NCBI RefSeq assembly: GCF_000478925.1
Contig: NZ_AP013072.1
Coordinates: 102,501-166,500 of the forward strand
Direction: 5' to 3'
From: Streptococcus anginosus subsp. whileyi MAS624
GTDB taxonomy: Bacteria > Bacillota > Bacilli > Lactobacillales > Streptococcaceae
Length of the DNA stretch: 64,000 bases
Below, in pieces: positions 10,060 through 21,252 of the stretch. Position 1 is the stretch's first letter; every line of letters begins with the position of its first letter. A program made the position numbers and the translations under genes. A model generated the notes under the pieces. The model made no database searches, was not told the DNA's origin, and saw only the letters and a list, made by a program, of their open reading frames with translations.

Positions 10060-13000
10060 TTAGCAATCTTTCTTTTGATTTTTAATTTCTACCAACTTTT
10101 CTGAAAACTGCAGAAGTCCTTCTAAAATTTCATAATCTTTTTTATTTTTTACATCAAATATAACTTCAATCAATCCCTTATTTTCTGAAATTCTTGCTTT
10201 TAAATTTGTTACAGAAAGAGCTTCAAAGTAATCTTGAGTTAAGAAAAACTGTTGAGAAACTTTTTCAAATCGGACAATCACAGATTGTTGCTTTTTTTCA
10301 ACAAGCTGAACAAAAGCTTGATCTAAATAAGACTTTACAAGACCAATTTCTAATAAAAAGGCAACAACATCTGGATATTCTCCAAAACGATCTATCAATT
10401 CATTCTGTAATTCTTCATAATTTACACGACTGTCAATCTCGCGAATACGTTTGTAAATTTCAATTTTCTGCCTTTCATCAGTAATGTAATCGCTAGGAAG
10501 ATAGGCATCAATCTGCAAAATAATTTCAGCATTTCCTTTTTGCCTTCTTTTTTCTTTACCTTGTTTTTTAGCAATAGCCTCTTCTAATAATTGAGAATAC
10601 ATTTCAAAGCCAACAGAATCAATAAAACCAGATTGTGAGCTTCCAAGAATATTTCCAGCACCACGAATAGATAAATCTCGCATAGCAATTTTAAAACCAG
10701 AGCCTAATTCTGTAAATCCTTTTATAGTTTCCAAACGTTTTTCAGAAATTTCTGTCAAAACCTTGTCAGGACGATACATGAGATAGGCATAAGCAATACG
10801 ATTACTACGACCAACACGCCCCCGCAATTGATATAAAGTTGACAGTCCCATGTAATCTGCATTTTCAATAAAAAGAGTATTAACATTAGGAATATCAACA
10901 CCAGTTTCAATAATAGTCGTTGTCACCAAAATATCATATTCCCCATTGATAAAATCAAGTAAAGTATTTTCAAGAAGGATTTCACTCATTTGACCATGTA
11001 CATATCCAATAGAAGCTTCTGGAATCAATTCTTTCAATTCTGAAACTTTTTGCTCCATTGTATCAACTTTATTGTAAAGATAGTAAACCTGTCCTCCTCG
11101 ATCCATTTCTCTTAAAACTGCATCTCGAATAACTGTTGCATTATTTTCTAAAACATAAGTTTGAACAGGGTAGCGATTTGTTGGAGGAGTTTCAATAACT
11201 GATAAATCACGTATACCTAACATAGACATATGGAGTGTACGAGGAATAGGGGTCGCCGTCAAAGTTAAAACATCAACTTTCGTTTTCAACTCTTTTAATT
11301 TTTCTTTATGCTTAACTCCAAAGCGTTGTTCCTCATCAATAACAATGAGTCCCAAATCAGAAAAATTAACATCTTTTGACAGGAGACGATGCGTTCCAAT
11401 AATAATATCCACCTGCCCTTTTTTTAGTTTTTCTAAAATTGTTTTTTGTTCTGATTTACTTTTAAAACGACTTAATACTTCAATATTGATAGGAAAATCA
11501 TTGAAACGTTCCTTAAAATTCGTATAATGCTGTTGAGCTAAAACAGTAGTTGGAACTAAAATTGCCACTTGTTTATGATCATTTACTGCTTTAAAAGCAG
11601 CTCTCATAGCTACTTCCGTCTTCCCAAAACCAACGTCCCCAACTAAAAGACGATCCATAGGATGATCACTTTCCATGTCTTTTTTAACTTCTTTTATAGA
11701 ACGCAGCTGATCTTCTGTTTCTACGTAAGGAAAATCATTATCAAATTCTTGCTGGTAAGAATCATCACTAGAAAAAGCAAACCCCTTTAATTGACTTCTC
11801 TCTGCGTAAAGTTTGATTAAATCCTCAGCAATGTCTTCGACTTGATGTTGTACTCTCTGTTTAGTTTTTTGAAAACGTCCATCGTTTAATTTATTGATTT
11901 TAGGCGCTTTACCATCACTCGCAACATATTTAGAAAGAAGCTGAATCTGATCAACAGGAATAGAAATACGATCTGCATTTTGATATTGAATAGTGAGATA
12001 ATCACGATGAATTCCTGAAATTTCAATCGTCTCAATTCCTAAATATCGCCCAATTCCATGAACATTATGAACAACATAATCTCCTTTTTCTAGCTCATTA
12101 TAATTTTTCAAACGTTCAGCGTTAGAAATATTCTGTCTACGAACTTTTCGTTTTACTTTTTTTTGCAGAATTTCATACTCTGTAATCAAAACAATTTTTT
12201 CATCTACAAAATTAAATCCTTGAACTAAATGCCCTTCTACTAATTGAACAGCATGTTCATGAATTTTAGTATCATTGACATAATCAAGTGAAATTTCATA
12301 CTCTTGTAAAGTTTTATGTAAAGTTTGTAAAGATAATGAAGAATTTGATTGTAAAATAACTGTATAGTTAGATTTTTTATAGCGACTGATTTCTTCTTTT
12401 AAAAGCTGGAATTGACTAAAAAATTCCTGCATAGGATACTGATTAAATTGATAAAGAGAATCAAATTTTAAATTTCCCAGTCCTTTATGAAAATTGGAAA
12501 AGAAGGTAGCTGGTTTATACTTTCTAAATATTGAATAAACATCTGCAAAATAAGATTGATTTGCAATAGCTTTACTAGTTTGTAAATCTTCTGTCAATAA
12601 ATTTGCTGCTTCTAATTGAAACTGAGCATGTCTATTCATAATTTTTTGAAAATCATCAAAGAAAATTGGGCTATGTTTTGGAATATAATCAAGAATTGTC
12701 CATTCATTTTGATAAAAATAAGACAATAATTTTCTAATATCAGCATGTTGAATTTGTTCTTTTGTACTAGCTAAAATCTCCTCTAAATAAGATTTTGAAG
12801 TTGAATCTACAGTTTTTTCTATAAGATTTTCTATTTTTTTCTGTGCACTTTTATAATCTGCTTTAGTAAATATGATATCTGTAGCAGGATGAATATGCAC
12901 ATGTTCTACATTTTGAATAGAAATTTGATTTTCAGGATTAAATAGACGAATACCATCAACTTCATCACCAAAAAATTCAACCCGAAAAGGCATTTGACTA

Positions 13001-13566
13001 GAGCGCTCAAAAACATCTAAAATATCACCACGAAGACTAAACTCCCCTTGTTTCAATACTTGTGATACTTGCTTATAACCTGAATTTAGCAATTGAGAAA
13101 TCAAATCTTTCAACTCATATTCTTGCCCTATTTTTAAATCAATATAAGCTGAATTGAAATTAACAGGATTGGGTAAAGATAGTTGACTAGCTGCCACATT
13201 AACTATCAAAAATCCTGATTGTTGAGAATCTAATAAAAAATCTAGAGCTTCCAAACGAGAAAAAATCTTTTCTTGAGAAGAAAAGACAAACTCAGCTAAC
13301 GGAGTATCAGCTGCAAGAAATGTATAGACCCTCTCTTCTCCCACCAAGCCAATCAGATCACTAGAAAGTCTTTCTGCTTCACTATAAGTAGACGTTAAAA
13401 TCAAAATTTTGTGATTTTCTTCTACACAAGAGGCCATTGTAATAGCCTTAGTTGAAGATGACAAACCCATTAGTAGCTGTCGAGTTGATTTATTTAGATT
13501 TCTTTGCCAATCAGCTATCTGTTTATTTTGATTAAATAATTCAATAATATCCATCTTTTTATCCAT
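10060..13566 (-). CDS. mfd: Transcription-repair coupling factor Mfd
   Basis: Mfd is the large DNA translocase that removes RNA polymerase stalled at lesions and recruits UvrA. About 1168 residues are present. The N-terminal UvrB-like region is followed by the polymerase-interacting domain ([21 protein letters not shown]), then helicase motifs including Walker A ([18 protein letters not shown]), the DEEQRF box (motif II), [12 protein letters not shown] and QLRGRVGRS (motif VI), and the C-terminal D7 region. I chose the ATG at 13566, inside ATGGATAA, because it overlaps the pth stop by 8 bp and suggests translational coupling. Starts at 13590 and 13554 are possible; the latter (MDIIELF) matches the usual Mfd N-terminus. 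Confidence 0.95.
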   Translation of the reverse strand: MDKKMDIIELFNQNKQIADWQRNLNKSTRQLLMGLSSSTKAITMASCVEENHKILILTSTYSEAERLSSDLIGLVGEERVYTFLAADTPLAEFVFSSQEKIFSRLEALDFLLDSQQSGFLIVNVAASQLSLPNPVNFNSAYIDLKIGQEYELKDLISQLLNSGYKQVSQVLKQGEFSLRGDILDVFERSSQMPFRVEFFGDEVDGIRLFNPENQISIQNVEHVHIHPATDIIFTKADYKSAQKKIENLIEKTVDSTSKSYLEEILASTKEQIQHADIRKLLSYFYQNEWTILDYIPKHSPIFFDDFQKIMNRHAQFQLEAANLLTEDLQTSKAIANQSYFADVYSIFRKYKPATFFSNFHKGLGNLKFDSLYQFNQYPMQEFFSQFQLLKEEISRYKKSNYTVILQSNSSLSLQTLHKTLQEYEISLDYVNDTKIHEHAVQLVEGHLVQGFNFVDEKIVLITEYEILQKKVKRKVRRQNISNAERLKNYNELEKGDYVVHNVHGIGRYLGIETIEISGIHRDYLTIQYQNADRISIPVDQIQLLSKYVASDGKAPKINKLNDGRFQKTKQRVQHQVEDIAEDLIKLYAERSQLKGFAFSSDDSYQQEFDNDFPYVETEDQLRSIKEVKKDMESDHPMDRLLVGDVGFGKTEVAMRAAFKAVNDHKQVAILVPTTVLAQQHYTNFKERFNDFPINIEVLSRFKSKSEQKTILEKLKKGQVDIIIGTHRLLSKDVNFSDLGLIVIDEEQRFGVKHKEKLKELKTKVDVLTLTATPIPRTLHMSMLGIRDLSVIETPPTNRYPVQTYVLENNATVIRDAVLREMDRGGQVYYLYNKVDTMEQKVSELKELIPEASIGYVHGQMSEILLENTLLDFINGEYDILVTTTIIETGVDIPNVNTLFIENADYMGLSTLYQLRGRVGRSNRIAYAYLMYRPDKVLTEISEKRLETIKGFTELGSGFKIAMRDLSIRGAGNILGSSQSGFIDSVGFEMYSQLLEEAIAKKQGKEKRRQKGNAEIILQIDAYLPSDYITDERQKIEIYKRIREIDSRVNYEELQNELIDRFGEYPDVVAFLLEIGLVKSYLDQAFVQLVEKKQQSVIVRFEKVSQQFFLTQDYFEALSVTNLKARISENKGLIEVIFDVKNKKDYEILEGLLQFSEKLVEIKNQKKDC

Positions 13567-14128
13567 TGTACTGTTGCATTGTTTGTTCAAAATTATCAGA
13601 CTGTAAATAATAATTTACAGCACTGTCAACTTTGTCAAGTGTATTTAAAATTATAGCATAGTCTCCTTTTGAAAATTTTCCTAACACATGGTGAATAATG
13701 GTTATATTATTTTCGGGACGACCAATACCAATTTTAATTCGTTTGAATTCTTGGGTTCCTATATGTTTGATAATTGATTTGATGCCATTGTGACCACCAG
13801 CAGATCCTTTTGCTCTAAGTCGTATTTTTCCTACTTCCATATCTAAGTCATCATAGATAACCACTAAATCTTCAATATCTAGACCATAATAAGATAAAAG
13901 GGCATGAACAGCCTTTCCACTTTCATTCATAAAGGTCGTTGGTTTGACAAAATACACTTTCTCACCATTAAAAAATGTGGAAGCTATCTCTGCTTGAAAA
14001 ATTTTATCAGTTGTAAACTTTAAACTTTGTTCTTTACACATTTTGTCAACGAGCATAAATCCGACATTATGTCTTGTTTCAAAATATTTTTCTCCAGTAT
14101 TTCCTAATCCTACAATCATCTTTACCAT
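13559..14128 (-). CDS. pth: Peptidyl-tRNA hydrolase
   Basis: Pth recycles peptidyl-tRNAs that fall off ribosomes by cleaving the ester bond. The 189-residue sequence carries the family motifs: [19 protein letters not shown] with the catalytic His, [38 protein letters not shown] and [11 protein letters not shown]. The usual GLGNPG is GLGNTG here, a mild substitution. A ribosome binding site, AGAGGTAAAAA, precedes the ATG. It overlaps mfd, the conserved pth-mfd pair. Confidence 0.96.
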   Translation of the reverse strand: MVKMIVGLGNTGEKYFETRHNVGFMLVDKMCKEQSLKFTTDKIFQAEIASTFFNGEKVYFVKPTTFMNESGKAVHALLSYYGLDIEDLVVIYDDLDMEVGKIRLRAKGSAGGHNGIKSIIKHIGTQEFKRIKIGIGRPENNITIIHHVLGKFSKGDYAIILNTLDKVDSAVNYYLQSDNFEQTMQQYNG

Positions 14129-14200
14129 TTTTTACCTCTAAAAAGACCAAAAGGGCTGGAAAAGTTTTTCCAACCTCGTTTATATTTAGTTTACAGTGCT

Positions 14201-15316
14201 TTACACATTAAATCTAAATTCCATAATATCGCCATCTTGAACGATATATTCTTTTCCTTCTTCACGCAGCCGTCCTGCTTCCTTGACTGCTTTTTCACTC
14301 CCATATTTCACTAAATCATCATAAGACATAGTTACAGCACGGATGAAGCCTTTTTCAAAGTCTGAGTGAATAATGCCAGCTGCTTGTGGTGCTTTCATGC
14401 CACGTTTAAATGTCCAAGCTCGAACTTCCTTTTCTCCTGCTGTAAAATAAGTTCCAAGTCCTAATAAATGATAAGCTGCTCTGGTTAATTTGTCAACCCC
14501 AGATTCGTTCAAGCCCATTGCTTCAAGAAATTCAGCTTTATCTTCATCATCTAGCTCAGAAATTTCTTCTTCAGCACGCGCTGATATAACCACTACCTTT
14601 GCATTTTCAGTTGCTGCAAACTCGCGAATTTGTTGAACATACTCAATATTATTCGGATCTGCTACCTCGTCTTCACCAACATTCGCAACATAAAGCACTG
14701 GTTTTGTAGTCAATAAAAATAATTTTTTGACAATTTTTTGTTCTTCTTCATCAAATTCAATGGTACGCGCTGATAAACCATTTTCTAAAACTGGTTTAAT
14801 TTTTTGCAAAACATGAAATTCAGCTACTGAATCTTTATCTTTTTGGGTTCGAGCAACTTTTTCCACACGTGCATAGCGTTTGTTGATACTTTCTAAATCT
14901 GCCAAAATCAACTCAAGATTAATCGTTTCAATATCAGCCATTGGGTCAACAAAATTTGACTCACGTCCTTGTTCCCGCATAACATTTTCATCATCAAAAG
15001 CCCGAACCACATGAACAATGGCATCAACTTCACGAATGTTAGCCAAAAATTTATTTCCAAGACCTTCTCCTTTTGAAGCACCTTTTACAATCCCTGCAAT
15101 ATCTGTAAACTCAAAAGTTGTTGGCACTTTTTTCTGTGGTTTGATAAGTTCTGTTAATTTATCCAAACGAGCATCTGGAACTTCTACCCGTCCAACATTA
15201 GGGTCAATCGTTGCAAAGGGATAGTTAGCTGCCTCTGCTCCTGCTTTTGTAATTGCATTAAATAAAGTGGATTTTCCAACATTAGGTAATCCTACAATTC
15301 CTGCTGTTAAAGCCAT
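14201..15316 (-). CDS. ychF: Redox-regulated ATPase/GTPase YchF (Obg family)
   Basis: The 371-residue protein has the P-loop [12 protein letters not shown] near the N-terminus, the conserved [15 protein letters not shown] switch region, [16 protein letters not shown] (G3), the YVANVGEDE region that replaces the usual NKxD specificity motif and favours ATP over GTP in this family, and the C-terminal TGS-like domain ([28 protein letters not shown]). YchF associates with ribosomes and is linked to stress responses. Gap to pth is short, consistent with shared transcription. Confidence 0.96.
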   Translation of the reverse strand: MALTAGIVGLPNVGKSTLFNAITKAGAEAANYPFATIDPNVGRVEVPDARLDKLTELIKPQKKVPTTFEFTDIAGIVKGASKGEGLGNKFLANIREVDAIVHVVRAFDDENVMREQGRESNFVDPMADIETINLELILADLESINKRYARVEKVARTQKDKDSVAEFHVLQKIKPVLENGLSARTIEFDEEEQKIVKKLFLLTTKPVLYVANVGEDEVADPNNIEYVQQIREFAATENAKVVVISARAEEEISELDDEDKAEFLEAMGLNESGVDKLTRAAYHLLGLGTYFTAGEKEVRAWTFKRGMKAPQAAGIIHSDFEKGFIRAVTMSYDDLVKYGSEKAVKEAGRLREEGKEYIVQDGDIMEFRFNV

Positions 15317-15461
15317 TTAGCTCTTCCTTTCATCTTCTCAGTTCAATAAACCATTATACCATATTTACAACTATTTGACTTATAACTTAATCATTTTTGT
15401 AAAATGTTGTATTTTCCTAATAAAAATATTATAATTTTATTGAGGTATAGGAGGTAATGCC

Positions 15462-15961
15462 ATGAAAAAAAGATATTTAAAACAATTATTGTTTAGTATT
15501 GTTGCAGTTTTTTCACTCATAACTCTCATTGCATGCGGGTCTCAGGAAAAAAAATGTCATTTCAAAGAATTGATCAAAATTTACAATACGACTTACGTTT
15601 AACTTATTATTATAAAGGAGATACTGTCACAAAACAAACTACTAATTCATTTTGGTCTTATAAAACCTTAGGAGCTACTAAAAAAGAAGATGTTAAAGAC
15701 AGAATTGATAAAGCTTCTCAAATGTATCAAAATATTAAGGGAATTAAAGAAAAAGTCACTTATGAAGAAAAGGGAGTTAAGGAAACTGTAGAAATTAACT
15801 TTAATAAAGTAGACTTTGATAAATTAGCAACCTTGCCTGGAATGTATACAGATAAGAATACAAGAAAATCTAAAAAAATTAGTATGAAAGCTAGTAAAGA
15901 ACTCTTAACAAGTAAAGGTTTTAAAGAAATTACAGACGGTAAATTTGAAAAATTAAAATAA
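15462..15961 (+). pseudogene. YehR/DUF1307-type lipoprotein gene with a frameshift in an A8 run
   Basis: An ATG at 15462 with a good ribosome binding site (TAGGAGG) begins a signal peptide ending in a lipobox, LIAC (Cys25), followed by GSQEKK. The frame then closes after 24 more codons. The rest of the protein, with the conserved YYYKGDTVTKQTT and a C-terminal LLTSKGFKE, lies in another frame from about 15555 to 15961. Adding one A to the run of eight at 15547-15554 restores one continuous lipoprotein of about 166 residues (EKK then MSFQRIDQNLQYDLRLTYYY). It could be a real one-base deletion, a slippage-switched gene or a sequencing error. Family assignment is by memory of DUF1307 lipoproteins, whose function is poorly known. 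Confidence 0.75.
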
Positions 15962-15971
15962 GATCATGAAA

Positions 15972-16007
15972 AAGTGCTAAGAAATCAATTTCCTAGCACT
16001 TTTTTTA
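15972..16007 (+). terminator. Terminator after the lipoprotein gene
   Basis: AAGTGCTAAGAAAT pairs with ATTTCCTAGCACTT and is followed by a run of T. It could work for both converging transcripts; the stop codon of the DUF951 gene lies inside the hairpin. Confidence 0.85.
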
Positions 16008-16182
16008 GTTTTCGTTCAAAATTATATCGGCTCATCATCACGATATGTTGGCAATTTGTACAGCGAATTTTAATATCCGCACCCACTCGAATAATTTCCC
16101 AATGATTTGCTTTTTTGCCTGTAGATTTAATCGTACAAGCATGTGGTTTTTTCATTTCAACAAAATTTCCTACATCATACAT
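15985..16182 (-). CDS. DUF951 small protein
   Basis: The 65-residue protein (YDVGNFVEMKKPHAC, then KANHWEIIRVGADIKIRC, then NCQHIVMMSRYNFERKLKKVL) belongs to the DUF951 family, found downstream of dnaN across streptococci. Two paired Cys residues (IRCTNCQ) plus PHAC suggest a small metal- or nucleic-acid-binding fold, but function is unknown. It directly abuts dnaN, so it is probably cotranscribed with the replication genes. Confidence 0.85.
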   Translation of the reverse strand: MYDVGNFVEMKKPHACTIKSTGKKANHWEIIRVGADIKIRCTNCQHIVMMSRYNFERKLKKVLGN

Positions 16183-17318
16183 TAGTTTGTTCTCACTGGC
16201 GTAATCAATTGAATAAAGTTTTCTGTATCTTCATTTGGAACTAAAGTAAATGGACGTACAGCCGAAATAAAGCTGATTGTAACTTTTTCACTATTAATAG
16301 CTTTCAATGAATCAATTAAATAAGTTGGATTAAAACTGATGGTTAAATCTTGACCTGATATACTTTCAGTATCAATTTCTTCATTTACACGGCCAACTTC
16401 AGGAGAGTTCACATGTGCACTAACTACACCATTTATAATTTCTAATTTAACTGTTCCATTCTGAGTTGCATTTGAAAGAAGGCGTGCGCGTTCCATTGCG
16501 TAACGAAGGTCATTTTTATCAAATGTGACAACACTCGTAAATTCTGTTGGAATTAAACGGTCGGTATCAGGATAATTTCCCTCTAACAGCCGAGTGTAGA
16601 AGCTAATATTTTCACTTCTAAAAAGCAATTGATTATTTGTGAAGTAAATCTCTACTGTTTCAATATCATCCGTAAAAACGGCTGAAAATTCGCGTAGAGA
16701 ACGACTAGGAATAACAACATCAAAATTATCCCCATTTTTTTCTAAGACAATCTTCTTTTGGCTCATCCGATGAGAGTCTGTTGCAACCGTCTTTAAATTT
16801 TTATTTTCTGTTAAAACAAAATGAACCCCCGTTAAAATCGGACGACTTTCTTGTGTACTAGCTGCAAAAGCTGTCTCGTTAATAATATTTTTAAGAACAC
16901 TTGTTTCAAGCATCAAAGGATTACTTGCTGAAATTTCTTGAATACGAGGGTATTGATCTGCATCTTTTCCTTTTAAGGTAATTTCTGATTTACCACTAGT
17001 TAAAACAATTTGCTTTTGCTCAATTTCTTTAAAATCAAGTGTAACATCAGGAAGACTTGATACAACATTGATGAAAAAAGTTGCTTCAAGCAAAATGGAG
17101 CCTGAAGAGGTCACTAAAAGCCCTGCATTTTCGTTTTTAATTGAAATAAAATTTTCAATAGAGATTTGTCCATTTGAACCAATTAATGTAATTCCTTCAT
17201 TTGTAACATCAATTTTTACTGTAGAAAGAATTGGAATAGCATTTTTAAGACTAATAGCGCGTTTGGTTGTATTTAAAGCTTGTAAAAATAAATTTTTATT
17301 GATTGAAAAGTTAATCAT
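16182..17318 (-). CDS. dnaN: DNA polymerase III beta subunit (sliding clamp)
   Basis: The 378-residue clamp encircles DNA and tethers the polymerase. The opening INFSINKNLFLQALNTTKRAIS, the middle ATDSHRMSQKK and the C-terminal TLVPNEDTENFIQLITPVRTN are typical of DnaN. I start at the ATG at 17318, with AAAGGAG placed 5 bp upstream; the frame also opens at a GTG two codons earlier. It follows dnaA at a gap of about 150 bp that contains a DnaA box. Confidence 0.98.
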   Translation of the reverse strand: MINFSINKNLFLQALNTTKRAISLKNAIPILSTVKIDVTNEGITLIGSNGQISIENFISIKNENAGLLVTSSGSILLEATFFINVVSSLPDVTLDFKEIEQKQIVLTSGKSEITLKGKDADQYPRIQEISASNPLMLETSVLKNIINETAFAASTQESRPILTGVHFVLTENKNLKTVATDSHRMSQKKIVLEKNGDNFDVVIPSRSLREFSAVFTDDIETVEIYFTNNQLLFRSENISFYTRLLEGNYPDTDRLIPTEFTSVVTFDKNDLRYAMERARLLSNATQNGTVKLEIINGVVSAHVNSPEVGRVNEEIDTESISGQDLTISFNPTYLIDSLKAINSEKVTISFISAVRPFTLVPNEDTENFIQLITPVRTN

Positions 17319-17464
17319 AGACACTCCTTTTATTATTTTATGATTATTAAGTTAATAGTAATAGTAGTTTGTGTGAAACTTGTGGAAAAGTTTCCTAATC
17401 AGCGATAGAACACAAAAACAGACTTGTTTATAAATTGTGAATAACTTTAACATTTTTTCTGCAA

Positions 17465-17473
17465 TTATCCACA
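17465..17473. promoter_or_regulatory. DnaA box between dnaA and dnaN
   Basis: TTATCCACA is a perfect DnaA box directly downstream of the dnaA stop. A near match, TTGTGAATAA, lies at about 17436. With the cluster upstream of dnaA this supports a bipartite origin flanking dnaA. Confidence 0.7.
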
Positions 17474-17474
17474 G

Positions 17475-18818
17475 TTATCTGATTTTATTTTTTATGTTTT
17501 CTATTTCTAATCGAAGATTATCATCCGTTTCGAGCATTGTTTTAATTTTCCCATGAGCATGTATGACCGTTGTATGATCTTTACCGCCAAATTCTCTTCC
17601 AATTTTTGGAAGACTATTATCGGTTAATTCACGGGCCAAATACATAGCTACTTGTCTAGCAAGGACAATATTTTGAACCCGACGACTTCCTTTCATTTCT
17701 TTAACGCTAACTCCATAGAAATTTCCAACTTCTGTTTGGATTTTATCAATTGGAATAACTAAAATTTGACTTGCATCTTGTTTTCGAGCTCGAATAGCTT
17801 CAGCAGCAGCGTCAATTGTAATTTCTTTCAGATTTTTTACTCTAGCCATAAGAGAAATATCATTTAGAGCACCTTCTAAATCTCGCACATTTGAATCAAA
17901 TTGACCTGCTAGATATTCTAAGGTATCATTTGGAAAAATGTAATCTAAACCTTCTATCTTATTGCGTAAAATAGCGATTCTTGTTTCAAAATCAGGTGGA
18001 GTAATGTTTTGAGTTAATCCCCATTTGAAGCGCGTGACTAAACGTTCTTCAAGATTATCCAGATGATCAGGACTTCGGTCGCTTGTTAAAACAATTTGTT
18101 TATTATCTCCGTGCAAAGCATTAAAGGTATTGAAAAATTCTTCTTGAGTAGAAACTTTTTTTCCTCCTAAAGATTGAATGTCATCAATCAATAAGAGATC
18201 AAGGCTGCGATAAGTTCTCTTAAAACTTTCCATTTCTCCTAATCGAAGATGTTCTAAAAAGTCGTTGATAAAAGTCTCAGCAGGAATGTATTTCACTCTA
18301 GCATCAGGAATATTTTCTAAAATTTGATTTCCAATTGCATTTAGTAAATGGGTTTTTCCTAATCCTGGTCCACCATAGATAAACAATGGATTATAAGTTG
18401 TTGCTAAATTTTCAGAAACAGCGAGTGCCGCCGATAGAGCCCAAACATTTCCATCACCTTGAACAAAATTATCAAATGTATATTTTGCTTTTAACCCAGT
18501 TTCAACAGGAGGAAGACTTGGTTTACCTACTGAATGATTTGTATTTGTTGATGGAGTAACTTCATCATTTTCCTCTTGAAAGATATAGTGTACGGTGATT
18601 TGGTCATTATAAATTTCAAAACCTGCAGTAATGATGACATCTGCTAAATTTTGATCCCAAAATAATTGTTTGACAGGACTGTCAAGAAGTACAGTAGCTT
18701 GAAAATTTTCAACTTTCATTAACCGAGCTCCTGAAACAAAATAATCATATGTATTTTTTTTGATTTGTTTTTGAGCCAATTCTAAAACACGCGCCCAAAA
18801 ATTAGCTTCTTGTGACAT
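17475..18818 (-). CDS. dnaA: Chromosomal replication initiator DnaA
   Basis: DnaA binds DnaA boxes at oriC, oligomerises with ATP and opens the duplex. The 447-residue protein has the N-terminal DnaB-interaction domain, Walker A ([16 protein letters not shown], near residues 148-163), Walker B ([10 protein letters not shown]), the Box VII arginine region, and the C-terminal DNA-binding signature ([14 protein letters not shown]). It is preceded by the ribosome binding site AGGAAGGAGG. The gene marks the origin and the point where the two replichores diverge. Confidence 0.99.
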   Translation of the reverse strand: MSQEANFWARVLELAQKQIKKNTYDYFVSGARLMKVENFQATVLLDSPVKQLFWDQNLADVIITAGFEIYNDQITVHYIFQEENDEVTPSTNTNHSVGKPSLPPVETGLKAKYTFDNFVQGDGNVWALSAALAVSENLATTYNPLFIYGGPGLGKTHLLNAIGNQILENIPDARVKYIPAETFINDFLEHLRLGEMESFKRTYRSLDLLLIDDIQSLGGKKVSTQEEFFNTFNALHGDNKQIVLTSDRSPDHLDNLEERLVTRFKWGLTQNITPPDFETRIAILRNKIEGLDYIFPNDTLEYLAGQFDSNVRDLEGALNDISLMARVKNLKEITIDAAAEAIRARKQDASQILVIPIDKIQTEVGNFYGVSVKEMKGSRRVQNIVLARQVAMYLARELTDNSLPKIGREFGGKDHTTVIHAHGKIKTMLETDDNLRLEIENIKNKIR

Positions 18819-19020
18819 AAAAAACCTCCTTCCTTGCTAATAAATTCTTCGTTATATTTAATTATCCATAGAAGTTATTTTAACATAAAACGCAAAAGTT
18901 TTCCACAATCTGTGGAAATAAATTCACATTGTTCTTTAAAGTTTTCCACAGATTGTGAATAAAGGAGTTTTTCTGTGATTTATTAAGTTTTTCTTATAAA
19001 ATAAGAGTGGATAACTCTGT
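18819..19020. other. Replication origin oriC (DnaA-box cluster)
   Basis: The gap between dnaA and parB holds several DnaA boxes in both orientations: TTATCCATA (18862), TTTTCCACA (18899), TGTGGAAAT (18911), TTTTCCACA (18942), TGTGAATAA (near 18954) and AGTGGATAA (19006). The sequence is very AT-rich. Position next to dnaA, and the switch from mainly minus-strand genes on the left to many plus-strand genes on the right, agree with oriC. Confidence 0.9.
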
Positions 19021-19046
19021 GACTTGAAAGAATAAAAATAACAGCC

Positions 19047-19814
19047 TTATTTAAAGCTGTCAATAATTCTTTGATATTCTTCTAGGTTTGAAAAATGAAT
19101 ACAAATTTTCCCTGATTGAGATTGTTTAGAAAATTGAAGAGAAATCTCTGTACCAAATATCTTTTTTAATCTTTTTTCTTCCTCTTTGAGGAAGAGATGA
19201 TGTTTATTTTTTATTACAGTTTTTGTCTGTTGGGAATGCAATTGTTTTTCTAGCTGTCGAACTGAAAGGCTTTGAGATAAGATTTTATCAAACCACTGAT
19301 TTTGCTCTTTTTCTGAGAGATTAATGAGCAGACGAGCGTGTCCCTGAGAAATATTTCTTTCTTTTATCGCTTCGATAATATTGAGAGGTAAATTTAATAA
19401 CCGGACGGAATTTGTAATATAAGGACGTGATTTTCCCATAGTTAGAGCGATTTCTTTATGTGTCAACCCTTTGTCAATCAAATATTGATAAGATTGTGCT
19501 TCTTCTATAGGATTTAAATCTTCTCGTTGTAAATTTTCAATGATGGCTTGCTTCATCATTTCATCATCTGTTACTTCTTTTATAATAGCTGGTATATTTG
19601 TTAAGCCTGCTAATTTAGCAGCTCTAAAACGCCTTTCACCAGCTAGCAATTCATAACCAATTATCGGAGATTTTCGTACAATGATGGGCTGAATAATCCC
19701 ATGTTCTTTTATAGAACTAGCAAGTTCAGCAATTTTTTCTTCTGAAAATTCTTTTCTTGGTTGATAAGGATTTGTTTGGATGTCATTAAGTGTGATATAT
19801 TGATATTTTTCCAT
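19047..19814 (-). CDS. parB: Chromosome-partitioning protein ParB (Spo0J)
   Basis: ParB binds parS palindromes near oriC, spreads by CTP-dependent clamping and loads SMC condensin. The 255-residue sequence has the N-terminal CTP-binding ParB domain (NPYQPRKEF, AGERRFRAAKLAG, IENLQREDLNPIEEAQ), the central helix-turn-helix (THKEIALTMGKSRPYITNSVRLLNLP and GHARLLI) and a C-terminal dimerisation segment. I start at the Met of MEKYQYI (19814), which matches streptococcal ParB; an extended start at 19832 would run into a palindrome. No strong ribosome binding site is visible. No parA is present, as usual in streptococci. Confidence 0.96.
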   Translation of the reverse strand: MEKYQYITLNDIQTNPYQPRKEFSEEKIAELASSIKEHGIIQPIIVRKSPIIGYELLAGERRFRAAKLAGLTNIPAIIKEVTDDEMMKQAIIENLQREDLNPIEEAQSYQYLIDKGLTHKEIALTMGKSRPYITNSVRLLNLPLNIIEAIKERNISQGHARLLINLSEKEQNQWFDKILSQSLSVRQLEKQLHSQQTKTVIKNKHHLFLKEEEKRLKKIFGTEISLQFSKQSQSGKICIHFSNLEEYQRIIDSFK

Positions 19815-19826
19815 GTTTATATAGAA

Positions 19827-19860
19827 TAACACACCTTTACAATTCTGTAAAGATGTGTTA
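19827..19860. repeat. 34-bp palindrome between htrA and parB
   Basis: TAACACA, one base, CTTTACA, the loop ATTC, then TGTAAAG, one base and TGTGTTA form a nearly perfect inverted repeat with a TTTACA-N4-TGTAAA core. It fills the whole htrA-parB gap. Without a following T-run in either direction it is not a classical terminator, so an operator or processing hairpin is equally possible. Confidence 0.55.
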
Positions 19861-19868
19861 ATAAAGTG

Positions 19869-21059
19869 TCAATTATTTGAATCTAAATCTTTTGTAGATT
19901 TTGTAAGCTTAATGGTAGTAGTAGTTTCTTTTCCATCACGATAGAAAGTGATTTTTATGTTGTCACCAATTGAATGTTTGTATAAAGCGGATTGTAAATC
20001 ACTTGTTGAAGAAATTTCTTTATCATCTACTTTTGTAATCACATCATATTTTTGAAGTTTTCCTTCAGCTGGCATTCCAGATTGAGCTGAACGTACGACA
20101 ACTCCACTAGTTATTTTTGATGGAAGTTTTAAGCGTGATAGATCTGAACTAGACAGATTAGTGATGTCAATCATTTGGATTCCTAGAGCTGGTCGTGTAA
20201 CAGTTCCATTTGCTTCTAACTGGTTAATAATGTTTATAACATCATTAGATGGAATAGCAAATCCTAATCCTTCAACCGAAGTTCCGCCGTTGCTAGCTAT
20301 TTTACTTGAAGTAATACCAATTACTTGTCCTTGGATATTCACAAGTGGTCCACCAGAGTTCCCTGGGTTAATAGCTGTGTCTGTTTGAATAGCTTGTGTT
20401 GAAATCGTTTGTCCGTCTTCAGATTTTAAAGAAACATTACGATTTAAACTAGAAATAATTCCTTGCGTCACAGTGTTAGCGTAATTTGATCCGAGCGGAC
20501 TTCCAATCGCAATAGCTGTCTCACCAACCGTCAATTTACTAGAATCTCCAAATTCAGCAACTGATTTTACTTTATCAGCACTAATTCGAACAACGGAGAT
20601 ATCAGAATAAGTATCTGACCCTACAATTTCTCCAGGAACTTTATTACCATCTGCTAAACGAATGTCAACTTTTTTAGCACCACTGATAACGTGAGTATTG
20701 GTTACTAAGTAAGCGTATTTTCCATCTTTTTTATAAATAACCCCAGATCCTTCGCTAGCTACTTGTTGAGAATTATCATTGTTATTATTTGAATCATCAT
20801 TTCCAAACACGCTGTTTTGTGAATTATTATTAGCATAGGTAATAACGGATACCACAGCATCTTTCACTTTACTCACAGCTTGTGTTGTGGAATTTGTATT
20901 TTTATAAGCAGTAGTAACTTGATTAACTTTAGTCGTTGTAGAGCTATTTGTTGATAATTTAGATGAAGTTAAGTTTCCAAGTAAACCACCGATAAAACCT
21001 ATAGCTAAGACCATGAAAAGCAATAACAATTTTTTTGTGAAATTTGAAGAGTTTTTCAT
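19869..21059 (-). CDS. htrA: Membrane-anchored serine protease HtrA (DegP family)
   Basis: HtrA is the surface quality-control protease of streptococci. It degrades misfolded exported proteins and in pneumococcus also the competence pheromone, which is relevant because comCDE is 1 kb away. The 396-residue protein has a signal anchor (about 9-30), a Ser/Thr/Asn-rich linker, the catalytic triad in TNTHVISGA (His), YSDISVVRI (Asp) and NPGNSGGPL (Ser), and one C-terminal PDZ domain (about 285-385). The htrA-parB-oriC order is standard. A ribosome binding site AGGAGGAAG precedes the ATG. Confidence 0.97.
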   Translation of the reverse strand: MKNSSNFTKKLLLLFMVLAIGFIGGLLGNLTSSKLSTNSSTTTKVNQVTTAYKNTNSTTQAVSKVKDAVVSVITYANNNSQNSVFGNDDSNNNNDNSQQVASEGSGVIYKKDGKYAYLVTNTHVISGAKKVDIRLADGNKVPGEIVGSDTYSDISVVRISADKVKSVAEFGDSSKLTVGETAIAIGSPLGSNYANTVTQGIISSLNRNVSLKSEDGQTISTQAIQTDTAINPGNSGGPLVNIQGQVIGITSSKIASNGGTSVEGLGFAIPSNDVINIINQLEANGTVTRPALGIQMIDITNLSSSDLSRLKLPSKITSGVVVRSAQSGMPAEGKLQKYDVITKVDDKEISSTSDLQSALYKHSIGDNIKITFYRDGKETTTTIKLTKSTKDLDSNN

Positions 21060-21131
21060 ATCTTCCTCCTAGTTATTTCAATTACTGAAAGTATAAAGAA
21101 TTTAACTTAATTATAGCTTAAATGTTTTATC

Positions 21132-21237
21132 TTTTCCACAAATTGTGGATAACTTTTAAAATCTGTGATTTTCTAAGTCATTTATAAGGTAATTTAATTT
21201 TTTATACTGTGAATAAGGTGTGAAATAATTGTGGATA
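21132..21237. promoter_or_regulatory. Second DnaA-box cluster between htrA and rlmH
   Basis: The divergent gap holds TTTTCCACA (21132), TGTGGATAA (21144), TGTGAATAA (near 21209) and a TTGTGGATA near 21228. It may be an extra origin element or a DnaA-regulated promoter region for htrA-parB and rlmH. Confidence 0.6.
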
Positions 21238-21252
21238 TGGTAGAATAGAAAT

